This document shows positions 1-9,225 of a stretch of 64,000 nucleotides of DNA, one piece after another. The notes beneath the pieces were generated by a model. It was not told the DNA's origin. It worked only from the letters and a program-made list of their open reading frames with translations, and ran no database searches. The DNA is from Flavobacteriales bacterium. Its GTDB lineage: Bacteria; Bacteroidota; Bacteroidia; Flavobacteriales_D; CAJJDF01. Position 1 is the stretch's first letter, and each line of letters begins with the position of its first letter. A program made the translations under genes and the position numbers. The stretch lies in the NCBI GenBank assembly GCA_020630395.1, contig JAHDBM010000004.1:20701-84700 (forward strand). The letters are read 5' to 3'.

Positions 1-636
1 AACAGTTTTAAAGTTCCGAAAGGATATTTTAAAGAACTGGAAGAAGTTGTTAATGTTAAGAATAACATACAGGGATTAGAGAATAATAAGGGACTTGGAG
101 TGCCAGAAGGTTATTTTGATAAATTGGTTATTAATGTTAAAAATAGAATAGCTGAAGAAGAAATAGGATTAGAAGAATTAGCATTAACGGATAGTTTTGT
201 AGTTCCAACCAGATATTTTGAAACATTAGAAGATAAAGTAAAAGCAAAAATTAACCTAAATGGGAAAGTAATACAATTATTTTCGTTTAAAAGCTTTGCT
301 TATGCAGCATCAATAGCTGCTCTTATTGCGGTTTCAATATTTGTTTTTGATGGTAATGAGATAAAACAAGATGAGCCATTAGTAGCCTCCAATATTAATT
401 TTTCTGAATTTGATATAAACTATTCATCTTATAAAGAGTTAAAGGCGAATGCCTTTTTTGAAGAAATAACAGAAAGTGATTTTCCTATGGATGGCATAGT
501 TTTTGGAGATATAAATATAGACAACACAGAGGTTCAAGAAGAGATTGTAGAGATAATAGAAGAAGAGGAGATTTTTTTAGATGCTACTGAATTTATTGAG
601 TTAGATAGTGATGAATTAGATCTGTTTGATTATTAA
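1..636 (+). CDS. Probable anti-sigma-type membrane protein, 5' end outside window
   Basis: The reading frame is open from base 1, so the gene starts upstream of the window; the GTG at base 100 is an internal valine. The visible 211 residues carry three copies of a short motif of the form V-P-x-G/R-Y-F-x-x-L-x-x-x-V near residues 5, 35 and 70. One membrane helix follows at about residues 99-117, then a very acidic tail rich in Glu and Asp. In Flavobacteria such proteins usually lie between an ECF sigma factor gene and a CpxP-like gene, which fits the next gene here. An anti-sigma or envelope-stress role is inferred; no zinc-binding anti-sigma motif is visible. Confidence 0.6.
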   Translation, partial: NSFKVPKGYFKELEEVVNVKNNIQGLENNKGLGVPEGYFDKLVINVKNRIAEEEIGLEELALTDSFVVPTRYFETLEDKVKAKINLNGKVIQLFSFKSFAYAASIAALIAVSIFVFDGNEIKQDEPLVASNINFSEFDINYSSYKELKANAFFEEITESDFPMDGIVFGDINIDNTEVQEEIVEIIEEEEIFLDATEFIELDSDELDLFDY

Positions 637-658
637 AAAAAAGAAGAAAAGATACTAC

Positions 659-710
659 TTGTCAGTTCGAGTATTTTCAATGGTAGTTGAAACTGTATCG
701 AGAATTGAAC
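659..710. repeat. REP-like palindromic repeat, copy 1 (GTTCGAG...TATCGAGAA type)
   Basis: An imperfect inverted repeat begins with TTGTCAGTTCGAG and ends with TATCGAGAATTGAAC. An inner TTTTCAA/TTGAAA pair lets it fold into a hairpin. A related copy lies at 36486-36532. It sits between a stop codon and the next signal-peptide start. Confidence 0.55.
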
Positions 711-730
711 TAGGGACTAAAAAAAACAAA

Positions 731-1213
731 ATGAAAACAATAGTACATACCATATTAATAGGAATAATGCTTTTTGGTTCAGGTGTAACTTTTTCACAAG
801 AGGAAGGAGATAAGCCATTAACTAAAAAAGAGAAAAGAGCTGCTATTAAAGTAGCCATTATCACAGAAAAATTAGATTTAACAGAAGCGGAATCTAAAGC
901 GTTTTGGCCAGTTTATGATGAATTTACAGAAGATAGAAAAGCACTTCGTAAAAACTTTAAAAAGACAAAAGACAAAAGTAAAAAAATGGAGGATCTTACT
1001 GACGAAGAAGTAGAGACTATCATAACAGAATCTTTTGATTATAAACAAAAAGAATTAGACTTAAAGAAGAAATATCATTTAAAGCTTAAAGAGATATTAC
1101 CAATAAAAAAAATAGCAAAGCTATATCATATAGAAAAAAGAATAAATCAAGAGGTTAGAGCACGATCTAGCGCAAATAGATCTAGACCTGGCCCACGAAA
1201 TAGAAGGCGGTAA
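731..1213 (+). CDS. Spy/CpxP-like exported protein (sensor of ECF-type sigma factor family)
   Basis: I place the start at the ATG at 731, because it gives a clean signal peptide ending at F-S-Q. The longer frame from 626 would add 35 Lys-rich residues and would read through a dispersed repeat at 659-710. The mature protein is about 140 residues, helical and highly charged, with the L-D-L-T-E-A-E-x-x-x-F-W-P-V-Y motif typical of the Bacteroidota family named sensor of ECF-type sigma factor. The C-terminus is Arg-rich. With the anti-sigma-like gene upstream it probably forms an envelope-stress module acting in the periplasm. A strong terminator follows at 1240-1264. Confidence 0.7.
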   Translation: MKTIVHTILIGIMLFGSGVTFSQEEGDKPLTKKEKRAAIKVAIITEKLDLTEAESKAFWPVYDEFTEDRKALRKNFKKTKDKSKKMEDLTDEEVETIITESFDYKQKELDLKKKYHLKLKEILPIKKIAKLYHIEKRINQEVRARSSANRSRPGPRNRRR

Positions 1214-1239
1214 TTCCGCTTAGTTTTAGTTTAGTAATT

Positions 1240-1264
1240 CGCCCTTCTTAATAAGGGCGTTTTT
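1240..1264 (+). terminator. Rho-independent terminator
   Basis: A perfect 7-bp stem CGCCCTT/AAGGGCG with a 6-base loop is followed by five T residues, 27 bases after the stop of the CpxP-like gene. Confidence 0.85.
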
Positions 1265-1300
1265 ACTTTGTGATAAACAGATTTTGTGAAAAACTATAAC

Positions 1301-1328
1301 TGTCATCCTGAACTTGATTCTGGATCCA
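1301..1328. repeat. REP-like repeat (TGTCATCCTGAACTTGAT type), single arm
   Basis: A single arm of a dispersed element that occurs as a full inverted pair at 36557-36623. It lies in the gap between two convergent genes. Confidence 0.5.
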
Positions 1329-1370
1329 GTGTAAGCATTCGAAATCAAACATGGAATAACAAGTGTTTAA

Positions 1371-2387
1371 TTAAAAATTAATAAACCTCAATACGATTTC
1401 ATAACCAGCAAAATAGCTAGTTGCATTTCTAATATACGAGTGGTTTAGACCAAATGTAGCACCAATAGAATAGTGATCGTATTCAAAAAATACCGAAGGA
1501 ACAAAAGCATCTTTATAGCGGTAAAAACCACCAACCGACAAGTTCATGTCTTTTGAGAAACTTGTATGCTTAGATGTTTCTTTTAGCATTATTTTAACCA
1601 TCATACCAGCACTAATTTCTTGGTAAGGTCCTTGTCTTACGTACATAGCGGCTGGATTAATAGCAAAATTTGAGTTTTTTATTTTAAACACACCATTAAA
1701 ATGACCTAAATACTTTCTATATAATCGATTATTACCAATTGAAGAATATTGAAATTTAGGTTCTAATAAATGATGTACAGCAAAACCAATTTCAATTTCA
1801 GTTCGTTTAGAACTTTCTAGTCCCATATTATGAATGTCCTTTGAGTCGAACTGATAAGCAAACCCTGCATTAAAATCAGCAAAACCAAAAGGAGAAAAAT
1901 CAAAGTTTTCTCCAGAAGTAGAACCTTCATTGTAAGCTCCATTTTGATACTGTGAATCCCATTCCATTCCAGATGTGTTGATACTTTGTTGAGAATATCC
2001 ACCTTGAATGGCTAATGATATTCTACTTTTTTTACCAGTTGGTACTATTGCAGATACCGAACCCATTGCTTGAGTATTTCCCATTTTTAACGTTCCAGCT
2101 ACATCTCTTACAGCATACACACCAATTCCAAGATTAGATTTTTTAACCTTCCCAAACACAGCATCAGCTGCTACAAAATATGTTTTAAAAGGGCTTTTTG
2201 CAATCGACCATTGATCTCTATAAGATAACACAGCTCTTTGGTTTCCATAAATTAACCCTGATTTTGCAGGATTGGTAACAATGCTCGTGTTAAATACATG
2301 AGATAAATGTATATCCTGACTGTACATCTTTGTATTTAAACAAACGAATAATACAAAACTAACTACTATATATATCGTCCTTTTCAT
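1371..2387 (-). CDS. PorP/SprF family type IX secretion membrane protein
   Basis: A 338-residue outer-membrane beta-barrel protein with a signal peptide ending near M-Y-S-Q. The N-terminal mature region (D-I-H-L-S-H-V-F-N-T, then N-P-A-x-x-G and Y-R-D-Q-W) is the signature of the PorP/SprF family. Family members are encoded beside type B cargo genes and help secrete or anchor those proteins at the cell surface. Its ATG overlaps the stop of the upstream 1528-residue cargo gene by one base (TAATG), so the two are translationally coupled and this protein is probably the dedicated partner of that cargo. Length is normal for the family. Confidence 0.88.
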   Translation of the reverse strand: MKRTIYIVVSFVLFVCLNTKMYSQDIHLSHVFNTSIVTNPAKSGLIYGNQRAVLSYRDQWSIAKSPFKTYFVAADAVFGKVKKSNLGIGVYAVRDVAGTLKMGNTQAMGSVSAIVPTGKKSRISLAIQGGYSQQSINTSGMEWDSQYQNGAYNEGSTSGENFDFSPFGFADFNAGFAYQFDSKDIHNMGLESSKRTEIEIGFAVHHLLEPKFQYSSIGNNRLYRKYLGHFNGVFKIKNSNFAINPAAMYVRQGPYQEISAGMMVKIMLKETSKHTSFSKDMNLSVGGFYRYKDAFVPSVFFEYDHYSIGATFGLNHSYIRNATSYFAGYEIVLRFINF

Positions 2388-5300
2388 TATCTAATTAAGG
2401 TTATATTCCCCTTCTTTTTAAATACTCTATTTCTATGGTCTAAGCCTTCAATAATATATGCATAAGCACCTTTATTACAATCTTTACCTCTAAATGTACC
2501 ATCCCAACCTTCGGTATAGTTGTCAGTTTCAAATACTTTTTCTCCCCATCTATTAAAAATGGTCATGCGGTAATTAGTAAATACTGAACCTCTAATTCTA
2601 AAGATGTCATTCCAGTTATCTCCATTTGGAGAGAAAATAGTAGGAACAAATATCTCAGCTTCTTCTTGTACATTAATGGTTATACTAACCGTAGAGTCGC
2701 ATCCACCTAAACTAACTTTAACTTGATACGTAATAGTGGTTAACGGAGTAGCGGTTGGATTAGGACAATTAGTACAGGATAATCCAACTCCAGGTGTCCA
2801 GCTATAGTCGTAACTGCCAGAAACAAATAAGGGAACTTGGTCACCTATGGTAATTGAGGTGTCATTAGAGTGAATAAAAGTTGGCATAGGAGCTACAAAT
2901 AACTCGGTTTCTAATATAGAATCACAACCAGCACTATTAGTAAGTGTATCGAAATAATTGCCAGCTGTAGATTGATGAGAACCTCCTATGAATATGATCT
3001 CTCCTTGGCAAATAGTATCAAAAACTTTATGCTGAGAACTGTTGTTTACAAATAATTTAGTAGTCACAATACTATCGCAACCGTTAACACTTAATAAAGA
3101 ATCTACATATGTACCCGCAGTTTTTCTCCATTGTCCTTGAAGAAAAACAGAGTCGTTATTGCATATGTTTAATGTTAAGTTCTCTGTAAAAGGTTGATAT
3201 TCTGTCACATTAATTTGTATGATACTATCACAACCAGCAGCACTAATAAGGGTATCGTTATAGGTGCCACTTGAGGCTATATATCTTCCATTTATAAGAA
3301 CACTATCACCTTCACAAAAACCAGTGTCTATATTACTAAATACAGGTGAAATGACATGTAAATTAGTAGTAATAATACTATCACATCCGGTAAGGTTAGG
3401 TAGAGTGTCTGTATATACGCCAGATGAATTTACCATAGCGCCACCGGGTAATGTATAGGTTTGACTAGCACATATTGTATCAAAAACAGTAATGTTGCTA
3501 GTATCATTAACATGTAACTGTATAACCATTATGCTATCACATCCTGTTCCAATTCTTGGTAAAGTATCATTGTATGTGCCAGCTGTATTAGCAGTATTGT
3601 TTCCACTAGGAAAAACATACGTTTCGTTTTCGCAAATGGTATCATAAATAACCACATGTATCGTGTCATTTACATGCAAATAAATAGTAACAATACTATC
3701 ACATCCGGTAGTCAATTTTTGTAGTGTATCAATATACGTTCCAGCAGTATTGGTGTAGTTTCCGTTTGGTAATAATAAACTATCATTTTCACAAATAGAA
3801 TCATAAATTACTGTTTGTGAAGTGTCATTAACCGTTAGATTGAATATGATAATACTGTCACATCCAGTATTAAGTTTAGATAATGTATCTCTGTATATGC
3901 CAGCTGTGTTTACGAATGATCCGTTAGATAGTCGAACACTATCATTAGGACAAATAGTATCGTATAAATTAGTATGTGAAGTATCGTTTACTAATAAAAT
4001 GGTAGTGATGATACTATCACAGCCAGTATTTATTCTACTTAATGTATCGGTATATGTTCCAGAAGAATTGGTATAAGTACCATTTGGAAGCTGTATACTA
4101 TCGTTTCTACATATTGTGTCGTATACTGTATCAATAGATATCGGAAGAATAAATAAGTTAATATAAGTAATACTATCACAACCGTTTACTGAGGATGAGG
4201 TATCGTTATATATACCATTTGCCTGTGGTAAAGTATCTCCTTTAGATGTTATGTAATATTCATTTTCACAAATTGTATCAAAATGTGTGTTGTGAATAGT
4301 ATCGTTAACAAAAAGATGTAAGAAAATAATACTGTCACAACCGGTTATTGTTGATAATGTATCATGATATGTACCAGTAAGATTAGTATAATCACCATTA
4401 GATAATTGAATACTATCGTTTTCACATATAGTATCGTGAAGATGTGTATGAATGGTATCTAAAATGTGTAAATGAGTTGTAATTATACTATCACAGCCAG
4501 TACTTATTCTTAATAGTGTATCGATATATGTACCATTTGTATTTATATAATTTCCTGAAGGAAGTTGTATACTATCATTTTCACAAATAGTATCATAAAT
4601 CGTAATATGTATGGTGTCGTTAACCTGTAATATGGTAGTAATGATACTATCACACCCGTTTAATTTTGTTAATGTATCGTTATATATCCCTTGTGTATTA
4701 ACATAATTACCAGATATGAGTTGAATACTATCGTTTTCACAGATTGTATCATAAATGGTATCTTGTGATACAGGAAGTACAAATAAGTCTATTTGTATAA
4801 CACTATCACAACCATTTACGTTATTTACGGTATCATAGTAAGAATTGGTTACACTTGGAAGTGTATCTCCTAGTGAAGTGACATATATTTCGTTTTCACA
4901 AATTGTATCAAATAATAGGGTGTCATTAGAGCGATAAACTGTAACAGATGAATAACTCGTATCAAAGCAAGTTGGAGTATTTGAATTACTTATTTCAAGG
5001 CTTATTTGAAATGTTCCAGCTGTAACGTAAGTATGTGTTGGGTTTTGTAAGCTTGTAGTATTACCATCACCAAAATCCCAATTCCAGTTAGATACTGTAT
5101 TAGTAGGATGTGGACTTAAATCGGTAAAGTAAGAAGAATCAGTAAATATTACAGTAAGAGAATCACATCCAATTTGATTATCAAGTTTAAAAAACGAAAC
5201 AGGCTGTTGTACAAGAATAGAATCCATTATTGATTGTGAACAACCGTTAATGTCCATTATAGTAAGCGTTACATAAAATAAACCGGGTGTATTATATACA

Positions 5301-6973
5301 TGAAATGGATGTTGCATACTAGATGCCCCACCATCACCAAAATCCCAATTCCAACTTAAAATAGTTCCGTTAGCTATTGAACTATCAGCAAAGAAAATGG
5401 TGTCATTTTCACATACGATAGAGTCGTTTTTATCGATTCTAGCAATAGATCCATTAACAGTAATAACATCACTTTCACTTTTTGAACAACCAGCTGCATC
5501 AGTTATAGTCAAAATAACGGTATAGCTTCCCGGTTGAGCATATATATTTGATGGATTTTGAAGGGTTGATGTATTTCCATCCCCAAAATCCCAACTCCAA
5601 TTGGTAATGGTTGTGTCTGCGCTAGAAGCATCTGTAAAATTAACAGTAAGAGGAAAACAACCTGAAGTTGTTGAAGCTGAAAAATCAGCTATGGAATTTA
5701 CAACAAGAAGAGAATCTGTTTTAGTTCTAGTACATCCATCAATGTCAGTTACAGTTAATGAAACCGTAAATTTACCATTGCTTGAATATGCATGGGAAGG
5801 ATTTTGTAAAGGAGATGTATTTCCATCTCCAAAGTCCCAAGCCCAAGATGTAATAGGAGCAGTAAAAATAGTACTGTCAGAAAAGTTAATAGTTTGGTTT
5901 AAACAAGCTAAAGAATCATCAAAACCAAAATTAACATCAGGACCAATTACTTGTATATAATTAGTTTCAGTTTTACTAACCGTACAACCATTACTATCAG
6001 TTGCAAAAAGAGTAACATCATACAATCCTGGATTTTGATAAGTATGTATTGGATTTTGTTGATTTGAAGTGTTTCCATCACCAAAATTCCAATTCCATCC
6101 AACTATTGGAGTAGTTCCAGATGAAAGATCAGTAAAATTAACAGCTAAAGGGCCACAACCAAATACAGGAGAGGCAGTAAAATCAGCATTAGGAATAGAT
6201 ATTTTTACTGTATCATAAGCAGTATCTAAACATCCAGTTATGGTATCAGCTATTGCAAGTCTAACTACATAAGTTCCAGTTGAGGTATAGTTATGTACTG
6301 GGTTTTGTAAAGTTGATGTATTTCCATCACCAAAATCCCATGACCAAGTATCAGGCAGTGTAGATTGATCGGTAAAAAAAACAGTGTGAGGTACTGAGCA
6401 TCCATTTTTTGGGGTTGCACTAAAGTTAGCTGCAACAGTACTAAATGTTCCTGTAACTCTATATTCTAAATAAATTCCCCATGCTACTTGACCACCAGAA
6501 CATGTTGTTCCATTTACAAATCGTGTTCTATTTGCAAGAGCTGTCCAAGAGCTTTGATTTTGATTAATATCTAAGTTAGTGAAAGGTATTACCTCATTTC
6601 CAGTTTGGGCTTCGCCTCCAGGGGCATCTAATTCTTCTGCGCTCCATGTGAATAGATAATTAGAAGGCAATTCATAGCAATAGGCTTGAGAAAAGAACGT
6701 TTGGTTTATAATTCTTGTTCCAGGACAGTTCGTTTCGGTTAAACTGTAAGTTCCACTTTGTGTAATACTATTGGTTACATCTTCTATACTAAAATCCCAA
6801 TGAGGATCACTGTCTCCAGAGTTTAAACCAGGTAAAATCCCAGCATCCATATCTCCAATAAAACTATTTACCCTTAAAATTCTAAACTCTAATGTCTTTT
6901 GACTAAAAGAAACATTTATTCCTTTGATTAAGAAGAGGAAGGTACAAAGTATAAATAATCGCGTTATTTGCAC
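2387..6973 (-). CDS. Large secreted surface protein: 6 PKD domains, 13 Cys-paired repeats, T9SS type B sorting domain
   Basis: The 1528-residue protein starts at a GTG and has a signal peptide ending near F-S-Q. Residues about 180-680 hold six PKD domains, each with W-x-W-D/N-F-G-D-G. Residues about 685-1362 hold 13 tandem repeats of roughly 50 residues. Most contain D-T-I-C-E-N, a G-x-Y-x-D-T-L segment and G-C-D-S-I, so nearly every unit has two cysteines that could form a disulfide. The last 88 residues (F-S-P-N-G-D-x-x-N-D to the end) are the gliding-type sorting domain that directs T9SS export. It is probably an adhesin or extended surface stalk. The PorP/SprF-like gene follows with a one-base overlap. 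No enzymatic domain is visible. Confidence 0.9.
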   Translation of the reverse strand: MQITRLFILCTFLFLIKGINVSFSQKTLEFRILRVNSFIGDMDAGILPGLNSGDSDPHWDFSIEDVTNSITQSGTYSLTETNCPGTRIINQTFFSQAYCYELPSNYLFTWSAEELDAPGGEAQTGNEVIPFTNLDINQNQSSWTALANRTRFVNGTTCSGGQVAWGIYLEYRVTGTFSTVAANFSATPKNGCSVPHTVFFTDQSTLPDTWSWDFGDGNTSTLQNPVHNYTSTGTYVVRLAIADTITGCLDTAYDTVKISIPNADFTASPVFGCGPLAVNFTDLSSGTTPIVGWNWNFGDGNTSNQQNPIHTYQNPGLYDVTLFATDSNGCTVSKTETNYIQVIGPDVNFGFDDSLACLNQTINFSDSTIFTAPITSWAWDFGDGNTSPLQNPSHAYSSNGKFTVSLTVTDIDGCTRTKTDSLLVVNSIADFSASTTSGCFPLTVNFTDASSADTTITNWSWDFGDGNTSTLQNPSNIYAQPGSYTVILTITDAAGCSKSESDVITVNGSIARIDKNDSIVCENDTIFFADSSIANGTILSWNWDFGDGGASSMQHPFHVYNTPGLFYVTLTIMDINGCSQSIMDSILVQQPVSFFKLDNQIGCDSLTVIFTDSSYFTDLSPHPTNTVSNWNWDFGDGNTTSLQNPTHTYVTAGTFQISLEISNSNTPTCFDTSYSSVTVYRSNDTLLFDTICENEIYVTSLGDTLPSVTNSYYDTVNNVNGCDSVIQIDLFVLPVSQDTIYDTICENDSIQLISGNYVNTQGIYNDTLTKLNGCDSIITTILQVNDTIHITIYDTICENDSIQLPSGNYINTNGTYIDTLLRISTGCDSIITTHLHILDTIHTHLHDTICENDSIQLSNGDYTNLTGTYHDTLSTITGCDSIIFLHLFVNDTIHNTHFDTICENEYYITSKGDTLPQANGIYNDTSSSVNGCDSITYINLFILPISIDTVYDTICRNDSIQLPNGTYTNSSGTYTDTLSRINTGCDSIITTILLVNDTSHTNLYDTICPNDSVRLSNGSFVNTAGIYRDTLSKLNTGCDSIIIFNLTVNDTSQTVIYDSICENDSLLLPNGNYTNTAGTYIDTLQKLTTGCDSIVTIYLHVNDTIHVVIYDTICENETYVFPSGNNTANTAGTYNDTLPRIGTGCDSIMVIQLHVNDTSNITVFDTICASQTYTLPGGAMVNSSGVYTDTLPNLTGCDSIITTNLHVISPVFSNIDTGFCEGDSVLINGRYIASSGTYNDTLISAAGCDSIIQINVTEYQPFTENLTLNICNNDSVFLQGQWRKTAGTYVDSLLSVNGCDSIVTTKLFVNNSSQHKVFDTICQGEIIFIGGSHQSTAGNYFDTLTNSAGCDSILETELFVAPMPTFIHSNDTSITIGDQVPLFVSGSYDYSWTPGVGLSCTNCPNPTATPLTTITYQVKVSLGGCDSTVSITINVQEEAEIFVPTIFSPNGDNWNDIFRIRGSVFTNYRMTIFNRWGEKVFETDNYTEGWDGTFRGKDCNKGAYAYIIEGLDHRNRVFKKKGNITLIR

Positions 6974-6991
6974 AAAAGATTAATTTTTTAA

Positions 6992-6999
6992 CAAAAGTA
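6992..6999 (-). promoter_or_regulatory. Putative Bacteroidota -7 promoter element (TACTTTTG)
   Basis: It matches the TAnnTTTG consensus of the primary Bacteroidota sigma factor, 18 bases upstream of the GTG start of the large T9SS cargo gene. No convincing -33 TTG was found; an 11-bp palindrome (GTCTC-G-GAGAC) lies at 7015-7025 instead. Confidence 0.4.
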
Positions 7000-7054
7000 A
7001 ACTAAAAACCCTTTGTCTCGGAGACTGAAACAGTATAATAACATAATCTTAACG

Positions 7055-8215
7055 TTAAATAACCCTCACTTTTTTTGCAAGATTTTTAGCTCTATGCGTA
7101 ACATGTTGAATGTCTTGGTTTAGTTTATCATTAGTTAATACTACTCCCATTCTTCTATAGGGTCTAGTATCTGGTTTACCAAATAAACGAATATCTGTTT
7201 TGGGTTCAACTAATACATCTTCAATTCCTAAATAAGTGTAAGAATCAGCATGTTCATTTGCTAAAATAACTGAGCTCGCCCCTATTTGTATTTGATCAAT
7301 TGATGGGATAGCTAATCCTAATACTGCTCTTGCATGTAATTCAAATTGATTTAGATTTTGAGTATTAGCTAAAGTAACCATTCCGGTATCGTGCGGTCTT
7401 GGTGACAGTTCAGAGAAATACACTTCGTTTTCAGTTAAGAAAAATTCTACCCCCCATATTCCTGCACCACCTAACGCTTCGGTAACTTTTTTAGCCATAT
7501 CTTGTGCAGTTTTCAAAAGAGTATCCTTAACTGGTGCTGGTTGCCAGCTTTGTTGGTAGTCGCCTCTCTCTTGAACGTGACCTATGGGAGCACAAAATAA
7601 TGTTTCTCCGTTTTGTTGTGTAACTGTTAATAATGTAATTTCTTCTTCAAAAGGAACAAATTCTTCTACAATTACTTCAATAATATCTCCTCTTGATCCT
7701 GCAACTGCATAATCCCAAGAAGTTATAATGTTATCATTAGTTTTAATTACAGATTGCCCTTTACCAGATGAGGACATTAAAGGTTTTACCACACAAGGCA
7801 ACCCGATTTTATCTACAGCTTCTTTTAATTCTTTTTCATTAGTAGCATAAGCATATTTAGCCGTTTTAATACCTAAATCTTGGGCAGCTAAATCACGAAT
7901 GGCTCTCCTATTCATGGTGTAGTTAGTTGCTTTTGCACTTGGCACAACCTGTATACCTTCTTTTTCGAATTGATATAGTTTTTCGGTACGAATTGCTTCT
8001 ATTTCTGGCACAATAATATCAGGATTGTATTTAGATACTACCGTTTGTAGTTCATCTGCATCTAGCATGTCAATTACTTCACGCGCATCTGCAACTTGCA
8101 TGGCTGGAGCTCCTTTATAGCTATCTACAGCAATAACATACTGCCCTAATCTTTGACAAGAAATAACAAATTCTTTACCTAACTCACCTGATCCTAATAA
8201 CAATATCTTTTTCAT
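7055..8215 (-). CDS. purT: Formate-dependent phosphoribosylglycinamide formyltransferase 2
   Basis: An ATP-grasp enzyme of purine synthesis that makes formyl-GAR from GAR, formate and ATP. The 386 residues are close to the E. coli length (392). The N-terminal nucleotide-binding fold begins [13 protein letters not shown]. The ATP-grasp core includes [13 protein letters not shown] near residues 142-154 and a metal-site segment G-V-E-F-F with [11 protein letters not shown]. The first 18 codons and the promoter are duplicated about 1.95 kb upstream at 10109-10188, on the other side of an AbiE-type toxin/antitoxin pair, so the gene start borders a mobile or hot-spot insertion. The gene itself is intact. 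Confidence 0.95.
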   Translation of the reverse strand: MKKILLLGSGELGKEFVISCQRLGQYVIAVDSYKGAPAMQVADAREVIDMLDADELQTVVSKYNPDIIVPEIEAIRTEKLYQFEKEGIQVVPSAKATNYTMNRRAIRDLAAQDLGIKTAKYAYATNEKELKEAVDKIGLPCVVKPLMSSSGKGQSVIKTNDNIITSWDYAVAGSRGDIIEVIVEEFVPFEEEITLLTVTQQNGETLFCAPIGHVQERGDYQQSWQPAPVKDTLLKTAQDMAKKVTEALGGAGIWGVEFFLTENEVYFSELSPRPHDTGMVTLANTQNLNQFELHARAVLGLAIPSIDQIQIGASSVILANEHADSYTYLGIEDVLVEPKTDIRLFGKPDTRPYRRMGVVLTNDKLNQDIQHVTHRAKNLAKKVRVI

Positions 8216-8238
8216 GATGCAAAGATAGCAAGGTTAGT
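8163..8238. repeat. 76-bp direct repeat, copy A (purT promoter and 5' end)
   Basis: It matches 10113-10188 at 73 of 76 positions with a constant offset of 1950 bases. The differences are at 8177, 8191 and 8229. It covers the purT -7 element, the ATG and about 17 codons. Similarity stops abruptly after 8238. Confidence 0.9.
8220..8227 (-). promoter_or_regulatory. purT -7 promoter element (TATCTTTG), possibly leaderless
   Basis: TATCTTTG matches the TAnnTTTG consensus and ends only 4 bases before the purT ATG, so transcription could begin at or next to the start codon. No clear -33 TTG is seen. The identical element occurs at 10170-10177 in the duplicated copy. Confidence 0.5.
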
Positions 8239-8367
8239 CATTAATAAATAAGATTTTAAGATAATATGTTTAGTATATATTATTGATTACCCAATTTATT
8301 TCCATTATATACTACGCTAAAGGACTAAACACTTCTTTTTACATATTGAGTTTAAAATTTACTCAAT

Positions 8368-9225
8368 TTAAATATTTTCGAATTTAATTTTTGCTATTAA
8401 ATCTTTGAAATATTTAGCACTCCAAATATTTAAAACCTCATCATTTTTGATAAACCTAACCACATCATCTTTTACATTGCTAAAAGAGACTGAGTTGATT
8501 TTCATATCTAGTAGTTCGATAATCTGTTCATTAGAAATATTATCCTCTTGCCAATCGTTTGTTTCTTTTGCTCTAGTTAAAAAATGATTTACATCTAAAG
8601 GAATTCCTTTTTTTATGTACCATTCTAAGTCATACCAATCTCTTCCTTTTACTCTGTTTTTCCACTTTCTAAATAATAGGGCATGTAATTTTCCTGAAAA
8701 CAAGCTTGGTTTGGCAAAACATTTCACATAAAAGGAAAATGGGCGTAGTAATAATTTCTCTTCTGTTTTAAAGTTAAGAGGTGGTTGTCGATCAACTTCA
8801 ATTTTTATTTTTAAAGTCTTGTTAGATCTTACACCAGCTTCTTTAATTATATCCTCAAGTACTATTTCTTTCCATATTGTTTCTGCTTTTAAAAAAGCAG
8901 AGTCGATTACTGTTTGTTTTGTTTTTTTCTTTTCCTTAATACTAACAGTTAAGCCCAGTGCACTAAACTCATCTAAAATAGGGTTGAAATAAGGCTCTAT
9001 TGAAAAATTAGTATTGGGTTCAAGTAAAGAAAAGTCTAAATCTTCAGAATATCTATCTAGTCCATAAAAAATACGAAGAGCTGTACCACCATAAAAAGCT
9101 GCTTTTTCAAAAAAATCAGTTCTTGACAAGCCTGCTAACGTGATTTCCTGCATTATTTCACGTAAGGCAGCTAATATTTCTTCCTCATTTTGAGGGTTAT
9201 ATTCGGCTATCCATTCTTTTATCAT
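8368..9225 (-). CDS. AbiEii-type nucleotidyltransferase toxin
   Basis: A 285-residue protein with the nucleotidyltransferase motif of the AbiEii/DUF1814 family: G-G-T-A-L-R at residues 46-51 and S-E-D-L-D-F-S at 60-66, where the acidic residues should bind metal. A later K-x-R-D-W-Y-D-L-E-W-Y segment is also typical. AbiE systems are type IV toxin/antitoxin pairs that can stop phage growth. The ATG overlaps the antitoxin stop by 4 bases (ATGA), the usual coupling. A weak hairpin (ATTGAGT/ACTCAAT, 8345-8367) lies directly after the stop but lacks a U tract. The pair sits between two copies of the purT start, which suggests horizontal acquisition. Confidence 0.88.
   Translation of the reverse strand: MIKEWIAEYNPQNEEEILAALREIMQEITLAGLSRTDFFEKAAFYGGTALRIFYGLDRYSEDLDFSLLEPNTNFSIEPYFNPILDEFSALGLTVSIKEKKKTKQTVIDSAFLKAETIWKEIVLEDIIKEAGVRSNKTLKIKIEVDRQPPLNFKTEEKLLLRPFSFYVKCFAKPSLFSGKLHALLFRKWKNRVKGRDWYDLEWYIKKGIPLDVNHFLTRAKETNDWQEDNISNEQIIELLDMKINSVSFSNVKDDVVRFIKNDEVLNIWSAKYFKDLIAKIKFENI

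Noticed and set aside
100-102. GTG as the start of the first gene
   Set aside because: The frame is open to base 1 and the upstream residues continue the V-P-x-G-Y-F repeat pattern, so the gene is truncated by the window edge.
626-730. N-terminal extension of the CpxP-like protein
   Set aside because: It would read through a REP-like element and place the signal peptide internally; the ATG at 731 gives a proper signal peptide.
2885-4920. Regular DNA repeats resembling a CRISPR array
   Set aside because: The period is about 155 bases, in frame, and encodes conserved protein repeats; there are no short identical repeats with unique spacers.
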